DNA from: Paraspadella gotoi
Lineage: Eukaryota; Chaetognatha
Assembly (NCBI GenBank): GCA_051294375.1
Contig: CM119264.1
Location: forward strand, 16,651,245 to 16,715,244
Reading direction: 5' to 3'
DNA: 64,000 nt
Position 1 is the stretch's first letter; the number at the start of each line of letters is the position of its first letter. Below, in pieces: positions 25,698 through 38,039 of the stretch. The translations under genes and the position numbers were made by a program. The notes beneath the pieces were generated by a model that saw only the letters and a list, made by a program, of their open reading frames with translations, had not been told where the DNA came from and did not search any database.

Positions 25698-26448
25698 CAA
25701 TTTAATTAATTTAATTTATTTTAATTAATTTATTAATTAATTACTTAATTAATTTATTTTTATTTAATCGAAAATCTTATATTCCTATGACAGTTGCCAC
25801 CAACAAAAATATCTCTAATTTGGCGGTTTATCACCGCCAGCTATTTAGCAGCTAATTAAATCCGAAATAAAGCGTTATGCAAAACATGAATTAGATATAT
25901 CCGAAAGTTGCTCGCTATTTTTATAGATACGGGGCATGCTTGGTTTTGATCTAGCACATGCGAATCACATGCGTTTTTTCACTTCAGTTTCTAATTTCCT
26001 CATTTATTTCCAGTTTCAAAATTAATTTTGGTTCTGATTCAGATTACATGAAATGAATTACTTTTTCTATATCTATTCTAGCACTATTATTGATTTTAAA
26101 AATTGCTTTCAATCCTTTTCTGTTTCAATCAAAAATCTTGATTAGTAATAAAGAAATACCCTCGTTCCACCTTTTACCGGTAGATTGTCAGTCTGTTAAT
26201 TGCTAATCAATTTTTATTATTAATTTTACATAGAAATCGAAGAAGTTAGGTAAAAAAAATCTTCGTAATTAGAAATTAGTATTTTATTTTCGTGATAGGG
26301 ATCTATGTGACTATAAGGTCACCCTAATAACTAAGCCTGAGGTCAATTCAAGTGACCAGATTATTATCATTTATGATTAGCAAACTTTAAAACATTAAAA
26401 ATATTCGGAATTTAATTAGATATGTCGAGTTTACTTCATTCACCTTCT

Positions 26449-26468
26449 GCTTTCTTAACCCTTTCAGG
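26449..26468 (+). promoter_or_regulatory. Probable 3' splice site of Shaker D
   Basis: ctgctttcttaaccctttcag, exon starting GTCCTTCCCCGAA at 26468 and reading SFPEL after one base. Same phase as the acceptor of A. Confidence 0.65.
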
Positions 26469-26516
26469 TCCTTCCCCGAATTAGTGGACAATGTGTCTCC
26501 TGTTGGCGACACGGAA

Positions 26517-28172
26517 ATGGATCTTGGCGGTGGACGTAAGCAACTCGTCAACCACGTTTCCTCATCTTCTGTCAAAGTCGATCTCGGGAGCCCCGACGGC
26601 GTCGTTGAGGCCGCCATCGCCGATCGAGCGGCGGTGGGGGGCGATGTCGACTCGGACGCCTTCTCCGAGGACGGCTCGCTGCTTGACGGAATTGGTACAC
26701 TGTCCAACTACGAGAACGAATATGAAAGCAGCGAAAGAGTCATAATAAACATCAGCGGACTACGGTTCGAAACTCAGCTCAAGACACTCCAACAGTTTCC
26801 CGAGTCGCTGCTCGGTGACCCGGCCAAGCGAGTTAAATGGTTTGATCCCCTGAGAAATGAGTACTTCTTCGACCGAAATCGCCGCTCCTTTGACGCCATT
26901 CTCTACTTCTACCAGTCTGGCGGCCGGCTCCGCCGCCCCGTCAATGTGCCCATTCATGTGTTCTGTCAGGAGATCGTTTTCTACGAGCTCGGGGAACACG
27001 TTCTCCAACGATACCAGGAGGATGAGGGAGTGCTTGTCGCAGAAGACCCCGTGTATCCTGGGAATGAGTGTCAGAAAAAGATTTGGCTTCTATTTGAACA
27101 TCCCGAAAGCAGTCAAGCGGCGCGTATCGTTGCCATATTCTCGGTGTCAGTCATCCTCCTGTCCATAGTAATTTTCTGCCTGGAGACTCTGCCACAGTTC
27201 AAGCACTACAAAGTTCAGAGTCAGGGCGGAAAGAACGTCACTGACGACGCCGCCCACGACATCATCATGGAGGACGACATTCCCGCCTTCGACGACGCGT
27301 TCTTCATCATAGAGACAGGATGCATCGTCTGGTTTTCCAGCGAACTCCTTATCCGCTTCGTCGCTTGCCCCCTAAAACTCGCTTTCTTCAAAAATGCCAT
27401 GAACTGCATCGACGTGATCGCCATCATGCCGTACTTCATTACTCTTGGCACGGTCATCGCCGACGAGAGCAAGCAGAGTAACCAAGCAATGAGCCTCGCC
27501 ATCCTCCGCGTCATCCGATTGGTTCGCGTCTTTAGGATTTTTAAATTGTCCCGCCATTCCAAAGGGTTGCAAATATTGGGTCAAACGCTCAAAGCCAGTA
27601 TGCGAGAACTGGGCCTGCTCATGTTCTTTCTCTTTATTGGCGTGATATTGTTCTCCAGCGCGGTCTATTTTGCCGAGCTGGATTTGGAGGACAACATGTT
27701 CCAGAGCATTCCCGCTTCTTTTTGGTGGGCCGTAGTAACCATGACCTCGGTCGGGTACGGTGACCTCTATCCTTTGGGAGTGTGGGGAAAAATGGTCGGA
27801 GGCTTGTGCGCTATCTGCGGAGTGCTCACCATCGCCCTGCCCGTGCCCGTAATCGTCTCCAATTTTAACTACTTCCGCCATCGCGAAGTGGACACGGAGG
27901 AGAACCAACAGGGATTCCGCAGCCTCACCACCTGCATAGAGATACCAAGCTCAGAGTCCAGCGAGAAGCCCTTCCCTTCCATCAGCAGCCGGTCTAGCTC
28001 CAACGTGATGGAGATGGTAGAAGGCATAACCAAGCACAAAGACAGCAGGGGAGACAACCACCTTTGCAACCATGACTTCTACCTAAACTCTACTCCCGTG
28101 TCCGACCGTCGTGAAAATGGACGGTCTACCGGCTATATAAAAAACGGCCACGGAGTGGAGACGGACGTTTGA
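26517..28172 (+). CDS. Sh: Shaker/Kv1 voltage-gated K+ channel, paralogue D
   Basis: Kv1 subunit of 551 residues from the first in-frame ATG after the splice acceptor at 26468; the frame is open between the two, so an upstream coding exon is possible. The N-terminal region shares [16 protein letters not shown] and YENEYE with C. T1 starts near 73 (ERVIINISG). S1-S6 are complete, S4 is [13 protein letters not shown], filter TSVGYGD near 410-416 is followed by LYP, and S6 has PVPV then NYFRHRE. One NVT sequon lies in the S1-S2 loop. It ends ETDV, with STGYIKN before it as in C (STGYVNN). The GC-rich codon use contrasts with the second half of C. No intron in the core. Confidence 0.95.
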   Translation: MDLGGGRKQLVNHVSSSSVKVDLGSPDGVVEAAIADRAAVGGDVDSDAFSEDGSLLDGIGTLSNYENEYESSERVIINISGLRFETQLKTLQQFPESLLGDPAKRVKWFDPLRNEYFFDRNRRSFDAILYFYQSGGRLRRPVNVPIHVFCQEIVFYELGEHVLQRYQEDEGVLVAEDPVYPGNECQKKIWLLFEHPESSQAARIVAIFSVSVILLSIVIFCLETLPQFKHYKVQSQGGKNVTDDAAHDIIMEDDIPAFDDAFFIIETGCIVWFSSELLIRFVACPLKLAFFKNAMNCIDVIAIMPYFITLGTVIADESKQSNQAMSLAILRVIRLVRVFRIFKLSRHSKGLQILGQTLKASMRELGLLMFFLFIGVILFSSAVYFAELDLEDNMFQSIPASFWWAVVTMTSVGYGDLYPLGVWGKMVGGLCAICGVLTIALPVPVIVSNFNYFRHREVDTEENQQGFRSLTTCIEIPSSESSEKPFPSISSRSSSNVMEMVEGITKHKDSRGDNHLCNHDFYLNSTPVSDRRENGRSTGYIKNGHGVETDV

Positions 28173-28980
28173 GTAATAATCGTGTCGTATTAAAGTGGCA
28201 TTCTTACGAAAGCGAAATAGACAAATAGACATGTTGCAGTTTGTTTTTATCTTTTTTGCATAATTCTATTAACGGGTTTTAACCTCTTACGAACTACACT
28301 TTTAATCACCGAGTGATACGACACTGGCAAAAATAGTCCTCTTTTTTTAAAAATCTTAGCCCTTATTTTTCTTCGAATGAAATGATTTAATAAGTTTTTT
28401 GCAAGGAACCGAAATCATTCTACCAAATCCACTCCGTGTTTCATGCAATAATGTTTATAATCATATTGAATTCTTGCGATCAATAACTCATCATTCCTTA
28501 AAACAAAAGCATAAATTATAAGATAAAAAGAAAAGGGTTTCCTATTATTTTTTTTTTAAAGTTTTTAGTTTTAGTTTTTTAGTTCTTTAGTTAATATAAA
28601 TCCCTAAAGCCTTGCCTTTTTGTTTGAATAAGTTTAGCTTTTACTATTTTGATAAGGCATATGGAAATCGTGTATTTTTTATTTACCCTTTGTACATCTG
28701 ATTTCAGAACAAGCAGAGTTATTTTCCTTTCTGGTCACCAAACAATTTGATGCTCTGAAGTTCTAAAGCAAAATCATACGGCTTCCCTAGAATGAAAAAC
28801 TGGTCAACACCATTGCTTTCATAAGTCATTTTGATACATGATACATTTTCGCCGAATGAGGGTTTGTCACGTTAGCCTAACTTAAAAAAAAAAGAAAAGA
28901 AAATATCAATGTGGTAGCCTCGGCTTGGTTGGTCCAGCGTCGTTTCGAACTTTACTTCAGCATGAAATCCTAAATGACTT
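28173..28980. other. Shaker D 3' flank
   Basis: Likely 3' UTR then AT-rich DNA. No further gene recognised. Confidence 0.4.
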
Positions 28981-28986
28981 GTGCTT

Positions 28987-29330
28987 TTGAATTGCGTTGC
29001 GAGTATTTGCGAAGCATCTCTTTACTTTGGGTAACTTTGATGTTTATCGGTCAGTCTGTCAAACTTTGTTTAAAATAACTATAATTTTGATAATGCTGGA
29101 TCATTTTAATTTAATTCATTAAACACTTTAAAACATTTGTTGTGCGTATGTTTTATACTGTTTTCAGTTGTCACATTATCACATAATCATAAGACAGCTA
29201 ATGTGCGTATGTTTCATACTGTAATCATGAACATATAAAAATACGTGCATGTGATAAAAAAGTAAACGTGTTGCAGCACATTGGAATTTCCGTTGATTAT
29301 TATTGTAGCTCTTGGAAAAGGCACTTGCTT
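28987..29330. repeat. GCGAGTACTCGC repeat family, copy 1
   Basis: Starts aattgcgttgcgagtatttgcgaagca, continues with a cggtcagtctgtc block and ends near an aaacgtgttgcagcacattggaattt block. Parallel to copies at 31327 and 31590. Confidence 0.55.
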
Positions 29331-29544
29331 TCAAGCTGATTAAATTTATAATTATATAATTTATTACTATTGGAAGTATATTAAAAAGAAATATTCCTTA
29401 AATCATTACAATTTTATCAAGAGTTCGATACAAGTCTTTCTCTCATTCTTCATTTCTTTGTCTTAAGCGCAAATATCTGATCCTATTCAAGTTACAAAAA
29501 TCTTTTTTTTCTTTGATGCGTCCGTGGGCCGACCGACAGACGTA

Positions 29545-30165
29545 TATATTAGGCCGGAACAGGTTGAAAACTAGAAGTTCTCTCAAATAAATAATGATAA
29601 AGTGACTGTTAGAGAATATGAAAATAAAAATAATTTTTAAAAATTATCTTATTAATAAGCGCACGGAAGCATTTAAAGATTATTTTATTACTATATAAAG
29701 TTAAAAATTTTTTTTGAATTTTTCAATTTTTTTTAATGGATTCTGATAGAGCTTTAAAAGTTAGATGAAGGTTATTAAAACAAAATTTTAAAATTTTTTT
29801 GTTTTATTGATAAAAATTTAAAAAAACTATAAAATTCAGCCAATGATGATGATGATTTTTTAACGTTTTTTCTGTTTTTAACCAATTTTTTGTCAAAATT
29901 TTTAAAAATTGTAGTACTAACTTTCATTTAACTTTTTAAGCTCTATAGGAATCCGTTCTTAAAAACTAATTTTTAAAAAAAAAATTTTTGTCATTTGTTA
30001 TATATTAATAAATATTTAAAAGCTTCAGTGCAACAACCCAATGAACTAATTCAAAAAGTTACATTGAAAATCGATTTAGTAATAGAAGGAAAAAAGGAAT
30101 TTTTTTGAGAGAATTAAAAGTTATAAAAAGTGTTCAATTTTGACCCGCCTTAGTATATATACATT
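29545..30165. mobile_element. AT-rich inverted-repeat element
   Basis: Starts tattAGGCCGGAACAGGTTGAAAACTAGAAG and is partly self-complementary (29740-29770 with 29920-29955). Its first 340 bases recur in the opposite orientation at about 43885-44206. No coding frame. Confidence 0.55.
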
Positions 30166-30175
30166 ATACTATATA

Positions 30176-30909
30176 CTGTGTCCGTTCACGAGTGACACCA
30201 AAAAAATATTTACTATACTTTAAATATTTGATAAATATAATTCATAAGTATATCATTAGTAGGGGAACTACTGGACGTTTTTTATGTATAAGTTTTATTT
30301 CGTGTTTAATTCATTTACTATTCTATGTTTAATTTTTTATCTAACACAGTAAAATTGCCAAAATAAAACATTTTATACGTGTTCTTGATTGCATTAAAGA
30401 AAAGTTTTACATCATAAGCAATCCCTTTTAATGTTCTAATCAATGGCGTATCTGAATTATAGTAATGTTTAAAAATTTTTGAGTAATGATTTTTTAAATT
30501 TTAAAATCTTAAGTTTTTTTTGTGCAATTCTTTCAATTAGAAAAAAATGCTGTCCTGGCCAAGTGGCCATGTTCTTGACTATCTTGAATAGTTATTTTAT
30601 ATCATAAAGATTCCCAGATAATTCTTCATTTAATTATGTAAATGAATTTCAATAATTTTAAGTAAGTAATAAGTAATTAATTTATAATCATTTTCTTTTT
30701 TTAAAGATTCAGTTTTTTACTGAAGATGAAATTGGATGATCATGAAAGAAAGGTTGTTTTGAATAAGTAAATATAAAATTAATTTTATGAAATTAAAATT
30801 TATTAAATGTCCAGTACTTTGCTATAGATTGAGAGAAAAAAAATTAAAAAATATTCATCCAATGAGAAATGGTACGCATTTTTTGGTGTCACTCGCATAC
30901 GGAAACGGG
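30176..30909. mobile_element. DNA transposon remnant with TIRs
   Basis: The left end reads gtccgttcacGAGTGACACCAAAAAA; the right end, reversed, reads ccgtttccgtatgcGAGTGACACCAAAAAA. The interior of about 680 bases is AT-rich without a transposase frame. A single end of the same family is at 61555-61600. Confidence 0.6.
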
Positions 30910-31326
30910 TTAGAAATCGTCTGATAAATCAAAGTTAAAATCGCGTTAGAAGTCAAGATAGAAAAAAAAAATTAAAAATGATCTTATTCTGACAAAATTT
31001 AGTACAGTAGCGTTGTAATAGGACCAGGCCAGGCTACCACAATACTATCTTTTTTTAATTAAAGGACTGAAGTTAAGTATAACTACGTTTGTTAGAACTG
31101 TTCGGAACAAAATATTGTAAAATGTACAACTAGGGTAACTATAAAATTCTGGATTGAAAAAAAGTTTTACTAAATTACAAGATTCAACTTTATATGGTCT
31201 TTTTAAATTTTATATATTCATTTAAAATTATATCTTCATTGTACTAAATTCGTTTCATACTATCGGTAATTTTAATCCAATCGATGTGGCTGAAACGGTG
31301 ACCACTGACCACCCTTCAAATACTTT

Positions 31327-31570
31327 ATTAATTGCGCCGCGAGTACTCGCGGAGCAACTATATAAATCACTTTTTGGTCCTCGATCGGTCGGTCTGTCGG
31401 TATGTCTGTTTACTTACGTTAAAAATAATATGGGGGAAAAAAGTTTTTAGTTATGTCATTTCATGTCATATCATGTGATCAAAGGCAAATACACGTGAAA
31501 ATAAAGTCACTGCTTCCCAACATATTGGAATTACCGTTCTTGTTAGTATTATTTTATAGTTAAGAAAAAC
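31327..31570. repeat. GCGAGTACTCGC repeat family, copy 2
   Basis: attgcgcCGCGAGTACTCGCGGagcaac contains a perfect palindrome, then cggtcggtctgtcgg and a tail acgtgaaaataaagtcactg ... catattggaattaccgtt. Confidence 0.6.
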
Positions 31571-31589
31571 TTTAATCAAGGCATTTTTA

Positions 31590-31885
31590 GTTACGCTGCG
31601 AGTACTTGCGGAGCAACTCTATAAGTTACTTTTCGGGCGGTCTTTCAGTCAGTATGTCTCTCTGTCTGTAAAAATGTTCATTTGTTAAGAAGGGAAAATC
31701 CTCAAATTTAAGAGACTGATAGCGACGGTATTCAGATGCAGTGTGTGTCATAAATACACAGGCTAAGAAACTTATTGTAATCATGTAGTCATATCATGTT
31801 ATGGAGTCAAATGGTCACAGGGAAATACACGTAAAAATAAAGTTACTGCGGGGCAACACATTTGATGAACCTATCTTGTTTTTAA
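31590..31885. repeat. GCGAGTACTCGC repeat family, copy 3
   Basis: ttacgctgcgagtacttgcggagcaact, a cagtcagtatgtctctctgtctgt block, then acgtaaaaataaagttactg. Same order as copy 2, directly downstream and in the same orientation. Confidence 0.6.
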
Positions 31886-34451
31886 TTATGTTAGTTTTTT
31901 AAATCCTCTCTCCTGTATGTAAATCAGAAAAACTTATTTTCATACACATTTTATTTATGATAAAATACTGAAAATGAAGTTCATATAAAATTAAGGTGGA
32001 TACTGCTTACAATTAAAATTAATAACCCAAAATATTTTTTAAAAAAGTCTTTGTTATAAAATATTTCTTTTATTTTTAATAATTAATTTTATTTAAAAAC
32101 ATACATAATACCTGTGTTTTGAACAATTTTATTCCAATTATGAATGATTAAATCATAAATGAAAACAAGAGGAACTAGGGAAAAAGTATATTTGCTTCGT
32201 TTTTATCAAATTCGGTAAGGAAAGCAAAAAAAAAAATTATCACAATTTTTTTTTCACCTTGATAATCTGTTTCAAAAGATTTCATTGTAACGAATTTTGC
32301 TCAAGATTTTTTTACAAGTGAAAATAATTAGTCACATATCCAAAAAAATGTTTTATCCAGAATCCTATTTTTAAAGATATCAATGGGAAAAGCCTCCATT
32401 AGGTGAGAATATCAAAGTTAAAAGAAAAAGTTTTGAAACCAATGCAATATAAAAGTCATACAGACCCTCAAATAATAATCTAATCTAATCATAATTCTTA
32501 ACTTGTTATTATTATCAATTTTTTTTATGTAAGAATGCTTAATAATAAACATAAAAAACTTATTTGAAAAATAAAATGATGATCAAGATAAGAAAATCTC
32601 AATGAATATAATTCTGCATACTTTTTCCTAAATTAAACAAATTTAATTTAAATTAGAAATTAAAAAATCAGAAAAATTTTCTGAGATTAACTGTTTCAGA
32701 CTTTACTAATTTCAATATATTGCTTTACTAACTCATAACTTTGGAAATTATTAATTTAATAAAAGAAAAAGGTTAATAAAATTAGTTTTATGTATGGCTA
32801 TTAAATGAAACTAAAATGTCACTTACTACCTCTACCGTTACCACTACCTTTAATGCTACCTCTTTTCGCTGCAAGTAACAGTAATACTCAAACACTTTAG
32901 ATGAATTTTTTATGGTTTTATAATTTAAAAAAAAAACATTGATAGTTTTATGTTTATTTATTCATCCAGGGTAATTGAGAAGTGATTGTGGTGATATAAT
33001 TGAAATGGAAATAGTGTAGTAGTAATGGACATTGTAGTAACAATATAGCCAAATAAGAACTATATATTTTTTAAAATAAAGTGATACGTGCAAATTAGGA
33101 TATTCTTTTAAATATTATTTTTATATTTTGTAGTTTTACTGGTAATTTTTTCGAAAAAATATGGATGAGCTTAATAAGGTTATACTTTAGTCCTACATCA
33201 GGATTAGGTTCTTATAATAGAATATGCAATTAATAAAATTGCACTATTTTTTATACATTTTTAGGTTAAATGTGAGTACTTTATCAATCATGCTCTCAAA
33301 TATATGCAAACGTTTACTGATACGGCGTCTTATAATAACTGTGATAAAGTTTGTATTTATGACAATTTCTATGAAATAATTTTATGACATTTCAATTTCC
33401 CTCTAAGTCAAATTCTATGCACACAGTCTATTTTGTGCTCATAAGTTCTCACTAATACACTATTGTCTATCATTATATGAATAGAAATTTAAGAAACTAA
33501 AAAAAGTTTGTATTTCAAAAAATTATACATAAAAATCAAAACTGTATAATGATGGACAAATCACAAGTCCCAAAGTTTGCTTATTGTGCAGTTGAATTCA
33601 TACTATGTCATGTATGTTTTAACATGGATACTGAAAATGTATGAGAAATTTTTAATAATAAGTAAAAATTGAGAAGCAGTTAGTCAGTATGAGTATAATA
33701 TTTATTAAAAGCTGGTTATTTTTTCAATACAAAACCATGACTAAAAAAATCTTAAAAGCATATCACATTAAAAAAAATCTGGCCCCAGGACAAACTTTGA
33801 TTCAAATAGCAAATTTGATACCTTAGAAGTATAAAAGGATTATTTAATGACAGATGGACAAACACACACAAAAAAAACAAAACAAAAAATGAGATATAAT
33901 GATTTGTACGAAAGTAGTAAATTTAAAAAAATTTAAAAAAAAGAAATAAATAAAAAGGATAAAATAAAAAAAAATCTTAAAAAATTAATAATGATTTGCC
34001 ACTTATGAGAAAGAACGAATGAAATAATAAAACAAACTGGAGAACAAGAAAGGAAATGTGAGAAAACATAAAAGAGAAAATGAGAATAAAAAATTACGAT
34101 GCTGACGCCAATGTCCAAAAATATAGAAACTAAAAATGTGTTCAATTTTTTTTTTAAAAAGAGTTATTCATTGTAAAGAATAAATTGAAATCATTTCATA
34201 CCTTTTAAATTCCGTTTTTAAATTTAAGTTTAATATTAAAAGCCTTTTGATTTTTATCTCGCCAAACAGTTTATACTTTTAAATTTATTTATTTATGCAA
34301 TTTATTTCTATCAATTATTTCATTTTTATTAAATAAATTTAAATTTAATTCATTCATTTAATTAATTTCATTCATTCAATTAATTTTTTTCAATTCATTT
34401 CAGTAATTTGGTATTATCGTATTAATAATTTATTAAAGAGACAGTAATTAT
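31886..34451. other. AT-rich intergenic, no gene recognised
   Basis: Very AT-rich with homopolymer runs. No exon or domain recognised. A fragment ATCTCGCCAAACAGTTTATAC at 34256 is related to the repeat arm at 34867. Confidence 0.4.
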
Positions 34452-34646
34452 TATAATGTGTTAGTGACAGAACCGTTCAATATAAGCAGTTCCTGAGCTT
34501 TGGATTAGGCTGTAACACCGTGTTACAGGCGGGTTAAGCGCCCCTTCCCTCTTAACTGCTAGGCGACTACCGGGCGCCGGAGGCAAATGACTTGCCTGCA
34601 GCACCAATAGCCACTGATAAACGGTTGATGGATTTTAGTCCACCAT
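34452..34646 (-). mobile_element. tRNA-derived SINE, internally deleted
   Basis: Matches the copy at 48513-48728 from GTGTTAGTGAC to TTTAGTCCACCAT, but lacks the stretch holding the B-box/T-arm. Orientation is taken from the intact copy. Confidence 0.7.
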
Positions 34647-34659
34647 ATTATCATTATAA

Positions 34660-34890
34660 TATTTATAATTGGTTATCATCGCCTCAATAACTGATTATCA
34701 TCGCATCAATAATTCATTATCATCGCATCAATAATTTGTTATCATCGCATCAATAATTCAGTATTTTTACATCCATAATCAATTCCATCAAATCAATAAT
34801 TTGTTAACGCATCAATCATTCATTTTTTTCCCCAGATTTTATCTTTAATTTTTTTTGATAGTAACGTCTGGCGAGATAACTATACTTTAA
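34660..34890. repeat. ATCATCGCATCAATA tandem repeat with conserved tail
   Basis: Four to six 24-27-base units of TTATCATCGCATCAATAATTC, then TTTGATAGTAACGTCTGGCGAGATAA. The same layout occurs inverted at 38966-39235. Confidence 0.7.
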
Positions 34891-34915
34891 AAATTTTTAT
34901 GAACACAATCCATAT

Positions 34916-35213
34916 TTAAATTTTTAGATAAATAGATTTTGCATCGCTAAAAGGTCCTAGCCTATTAAAAATATCTATAGCACGTACAGTAAAGTGATAA
35001 TTATGTCCGGGTAAAAATTGAGATAAAGTGCAAGCCATTGGTAATGGCATTGCCACGACATCTTCTCCTACTTTTTTCCACAAACTAGGTGAAGGTGGTA
35101 ATGAAGTTTCTTGGTAAGCAAATAGCTGATATCGAACTATTTTAGAATGGATCTTCGTGTTGAATTGAACGTTCCAAGAGAGCATGACTCCTTTTCCTTG
35201 TTGATGAGGTACC
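34916..35213 (-). CDS. ATF7IP: ATF7IP-like exon 3, FN3 domain
   Basis: Acceptor tttacag, one base completing Thr, then VPHQQGKGVMLSWN to the stop TAA. The 69-base intron before it is short and has canonical ends. Confidence 0.92.
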
Positions 35214-36618
35214 CTGTAAATTATGTCGCACAGTAAAAGGCTTTTTACATCCTTAACCTCACTCTATGGCAAGTATACTCACGTTTGAATAGTGAGATAG
35301 GGCTTAGGAGGGTGTTCTGGGGACAACGGAGTGATAGGCAAAGCCGCCGGATGCGTGTGGCAAACAGGCACTGGAGAAGCTAGTTGATAGTTAGTTGGCT
35401 GTAAGGTAGCGATTGATCTGGACGAAAACCTCGGCGAAGTTTGCACAACGCCATTCAAAATATGACGATAAGTTTCGTCTCCATGATTTGACTCGGAGTT
35501 TTCCACACAAAAGCGTTTGCATGTCGGAGAATCCTCTAAAGTCAAATCTACCAACTCCTGTCCGCTCCTTTTATAAGCATTTTTGGCTGAAGGCGAGAAG
35601 TTGTTCTTTGTTGGTAGCCTTCTGGCGGCAAAGAGGTTGTTGACCGCAAGTGCATTGAAGAGAGAACCACTTCCCAGATTAGTTTGACATCCAATGTGAC
35701 GGTTTCCACCCTCTTTGCTTGTGTTTTCTAGATTTGTCAGAGTTTTTTCCTGTTCACGATGACGGTTCCGCTGTGCCTCCGTATTTGTTTCCAGTTTTCG
35801 AAAGCGAACTTCCCAATTGTTTGCATTTAGCTCGTCCGCTAACAGATGCTGAAATCTGTCATGGACCCAATCAAGGATCTCAGATTTTGTCAGAGTTGCA
35901 CGGACGTCGACGATTTTACCTTCATTATTTGAGTATAGGGTGTCTCGGATGAATAACCCACGACGTTTATAATCCAAATAGTGAACAGATGCTGTTTCAG
36001 ATGGTTCCTCAGGTAAGTGAGACAGTTTCGAATTTAAAGGTGACGACTTTATTCTATAACTATCGTCGGTAGCGTTTATATCTGAAGATAATACGTCTTC
36101 ATTTTTATAATACTGGTCACATTTGTGAGCACACCCAGTTTTTTTATTGATGTGGTGTTTCACGGAAGAAGAAAATTCCGTTTGATACTTCATAGCAGAT
36201 GAATTATTCAACCGATTTATGATGTAAATTTGGCTGGAAGCATTCCTGAAGTCATCTTCTTTGTGCGAGTTATACTTTGAAAAACGTTTTAAGGGTAGAG
36301 TTTCACCAGCAATAACTTGTCGTAGGACGTCTTCTAAAAGGCTTCTTATAATGCTGATCGGGTCCGAGGGCTTAAGGAAAGTTAAAAATTGATATTTACA
36401 AATATAAATGTTCAAAATCAAAATTTATTTTAGTGACCCTTGGTTTACATTTAAAATTTTAATTAATTCTCTACGACCTAGTCGACGTAATTCAATAAGA
36501 GATGTATTTCTTTTTAAATATAAACTTTCAAATGTAAGATTTTGATCGTATAATTTGATAACTGACAATTTTCATAGGCAATCTACAGTACCTGTGTTTT
36601 AGCGTCAACGTCAGACAT
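34916..36618 (-). CDS. ATF7IP: ATF7IP/MCAF/Windei-like chromatin cofactor
   Basis: Three coding exons on the - strand: 36618-36592, 36370-35283 and 35213-34916, giving 470 residues. Phases agree (0, then 2). Family members partner the H3K9 methyltransferase SETDB1/Eggless in the nucleus. Evidence: the C-terminal FN3 domain (about 365-470), with VMLSWNVQF, LWKKVGE, ALPLPMACTLSQF-like MPLPMACTLSQF and FTVRAIDIFNRLGPF, is characteristic of ATF7IP. Upstream is a hydrophobic patch followed by acidic residues (VDLTLEDSP), typical of a SUMO-interaction motif, and a helical, Glu/Arg-rich coiled-coil-like segment (about 185-245) at the place of the SETDB1-binding region. Much shorter than the vertebrate protein of over 1,200 residues. 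The divergent neighbour is NHERF, 6 kb away. Function is inferred from family. Confidence 0.88.
35283..36370 (-). CDS. ATF7IP: ATF7IP-like exon 2
   Basis: 1,088 bases from acceptor aactttccttaag to donor AAC then gtgagt. Begins PSDPISIIRSLLEDVL and carries the coiled-coil-like region, the VDLTLED motif and the proline-rich lead into FN3. Confidence 0.88.
36592..36618 (-). CDS. ATF7IP: ATF7IP-like exon 1
   Basis: Encodes only MSDVDAKTQ and ends CAG then gtactg, phase 0. Chosen because it supplies a start codon in phase with the next exon. The short length makes it the least certain exon of this gene. Confidence 0.6.
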
Positions 36619-37205
36619 TTTGATAATCATAAGTATAAAAAAAGTTGGGCGGAAAATTCGGGGATAATCCTGCCGATTTTTAGAAATTTTTGTTCAGTCC
36701 ATATACCATGTTATCAGAGCTTTGATAAATAACCTCATTAATTCTAAAGAAATTTATAATCTTGTAATTAATTTTCTATATGTTAATACATTATTAACTA
36801 TCTCCAAAGCCGAATTGTTTTGATTTGTTCTATGACTGGACGAATAATGAACAAGAGAACAAGAGAACTTACACCGACAGCGCCACTCCTCGATTCAGTA
36901 GTCATCTGTAAACGGCTGGAATAAAGAAGTCAAAACCTCGTCATTGGTCTGCGAAAAGTCAAGTTTTTCTATATCATTATGACTTTATGAACAAAATTTG
37001 CATGTTGAAAAAACTTTTAACCGTTTAATTTGTTTGGCGGGTCATCTAATTAGTTAAAAGTAAATAAAAAAGAACAAAACATTTTATAATAAAAATTTAT
37101 GCCAAAGAAAAAATTGATATCATATCCTACAGTAAACTCCAAATGTAAATTACTTGTGAATGGTTTGATCGATTGAGATAAAGAATTTAATGTGAAGTTT
37201 TCAAA
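36619..37205. other. Upstream of ATF7IP-like gene
   Basis: Probable promoter and 5' UTR. AT-rich, with no motif I can assign. Confidence 0.35.
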
Positions 37206-37390
37206 CAACATCTTTCGACACTTAAATTTCGAGCCTTCATCAGCGTTTGTGATATTTGTGAAAAATTATTTTAAAAATGTGTTAAAGAGAGAGAGAGAGA
37301 GAGAGAGAGAGACCAAGTTTCCAACAAAGAATTGAGAGAGGACAGTGATTACTGGTGAGGACAGTTTTAGATAATACCTTTCGTTCATGC
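37206..37390 (-). repeat. Hammerhead/GA repeat family copy, with GA tract
   Basis: Reversed CTGATGAAGGCTC at 37231-37243, a GA run at 37287-37312, then ccaagtttccaac and ttgagagaggacag. The same order occurs at 47393-47560, and the last block recurs inverted at 38600-38690. Confidence 0.6.
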
Positions 37391-37559
37391 GACTGGGGCG
37401 AACTCAATTTTGAACTCTTTCCTAACCCTTACATTTCACTATTATCTTTAACTTATCTATACCTAAACTCTTCACATTCTGATTTCAATTTTTAATTTTA
37501 CAAATTTTAACATTTACGTTCAATTAATTTATTTCAAAATTTGTATTAGTCCATAATAT

Positions 37560-37700
37560 TATAATTTTTTAGTCCACTTTATAATCCACTTTTCGGTCCG
37601 TCGGTCCGCCCCTCAATCTTGTCGGGCATTCACTTATATCATGTCAGAACATCGAATTATGATAAATTATGCAAAAAAATGTCTGTCCCTCCGTCCGTCT
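37560..37700 (+). repeat. CGGTCCGTCGGTCC repeat, copy 1
   Basis: ttttcGGTCCGTCGGTCCgcc, then cttgtcgg, then a block reading atgtcagaacatcgaattatgataaat. Copies at 38727-38822 (same strand) and 40600-40745 (opposite). Confidence 0.6.
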
Positions 37701-38039
37701 CCCCTTAGCAAAAAACTCCAATTACTCGTGATTGGATGGATTGGAATGAGTGGGTGGGAAAGGGTGTGATTGATCTGGATATGAAGTTTCGATGGAATCG
37801 TGTGTAACTGAGTTTAAATGGAAAAAACAAAAAAATTATTTTACTATTTGAACGCCAATTACGATGGAATCGTTTGAGTGCAAATGAGTTCAAATGGAAA
37901 AAACTAAAAACCTGTTTCACTAATTTCAGCTTCTTTCCGCAGCCGACGGACAGCAGACGACGGGCCCCGCTGACCGAACGGGCCGTATTGAATAATAAGT
38001 GGTCGTCAGGACTTTACAAATATGCTTTTTTCTTTTTAT

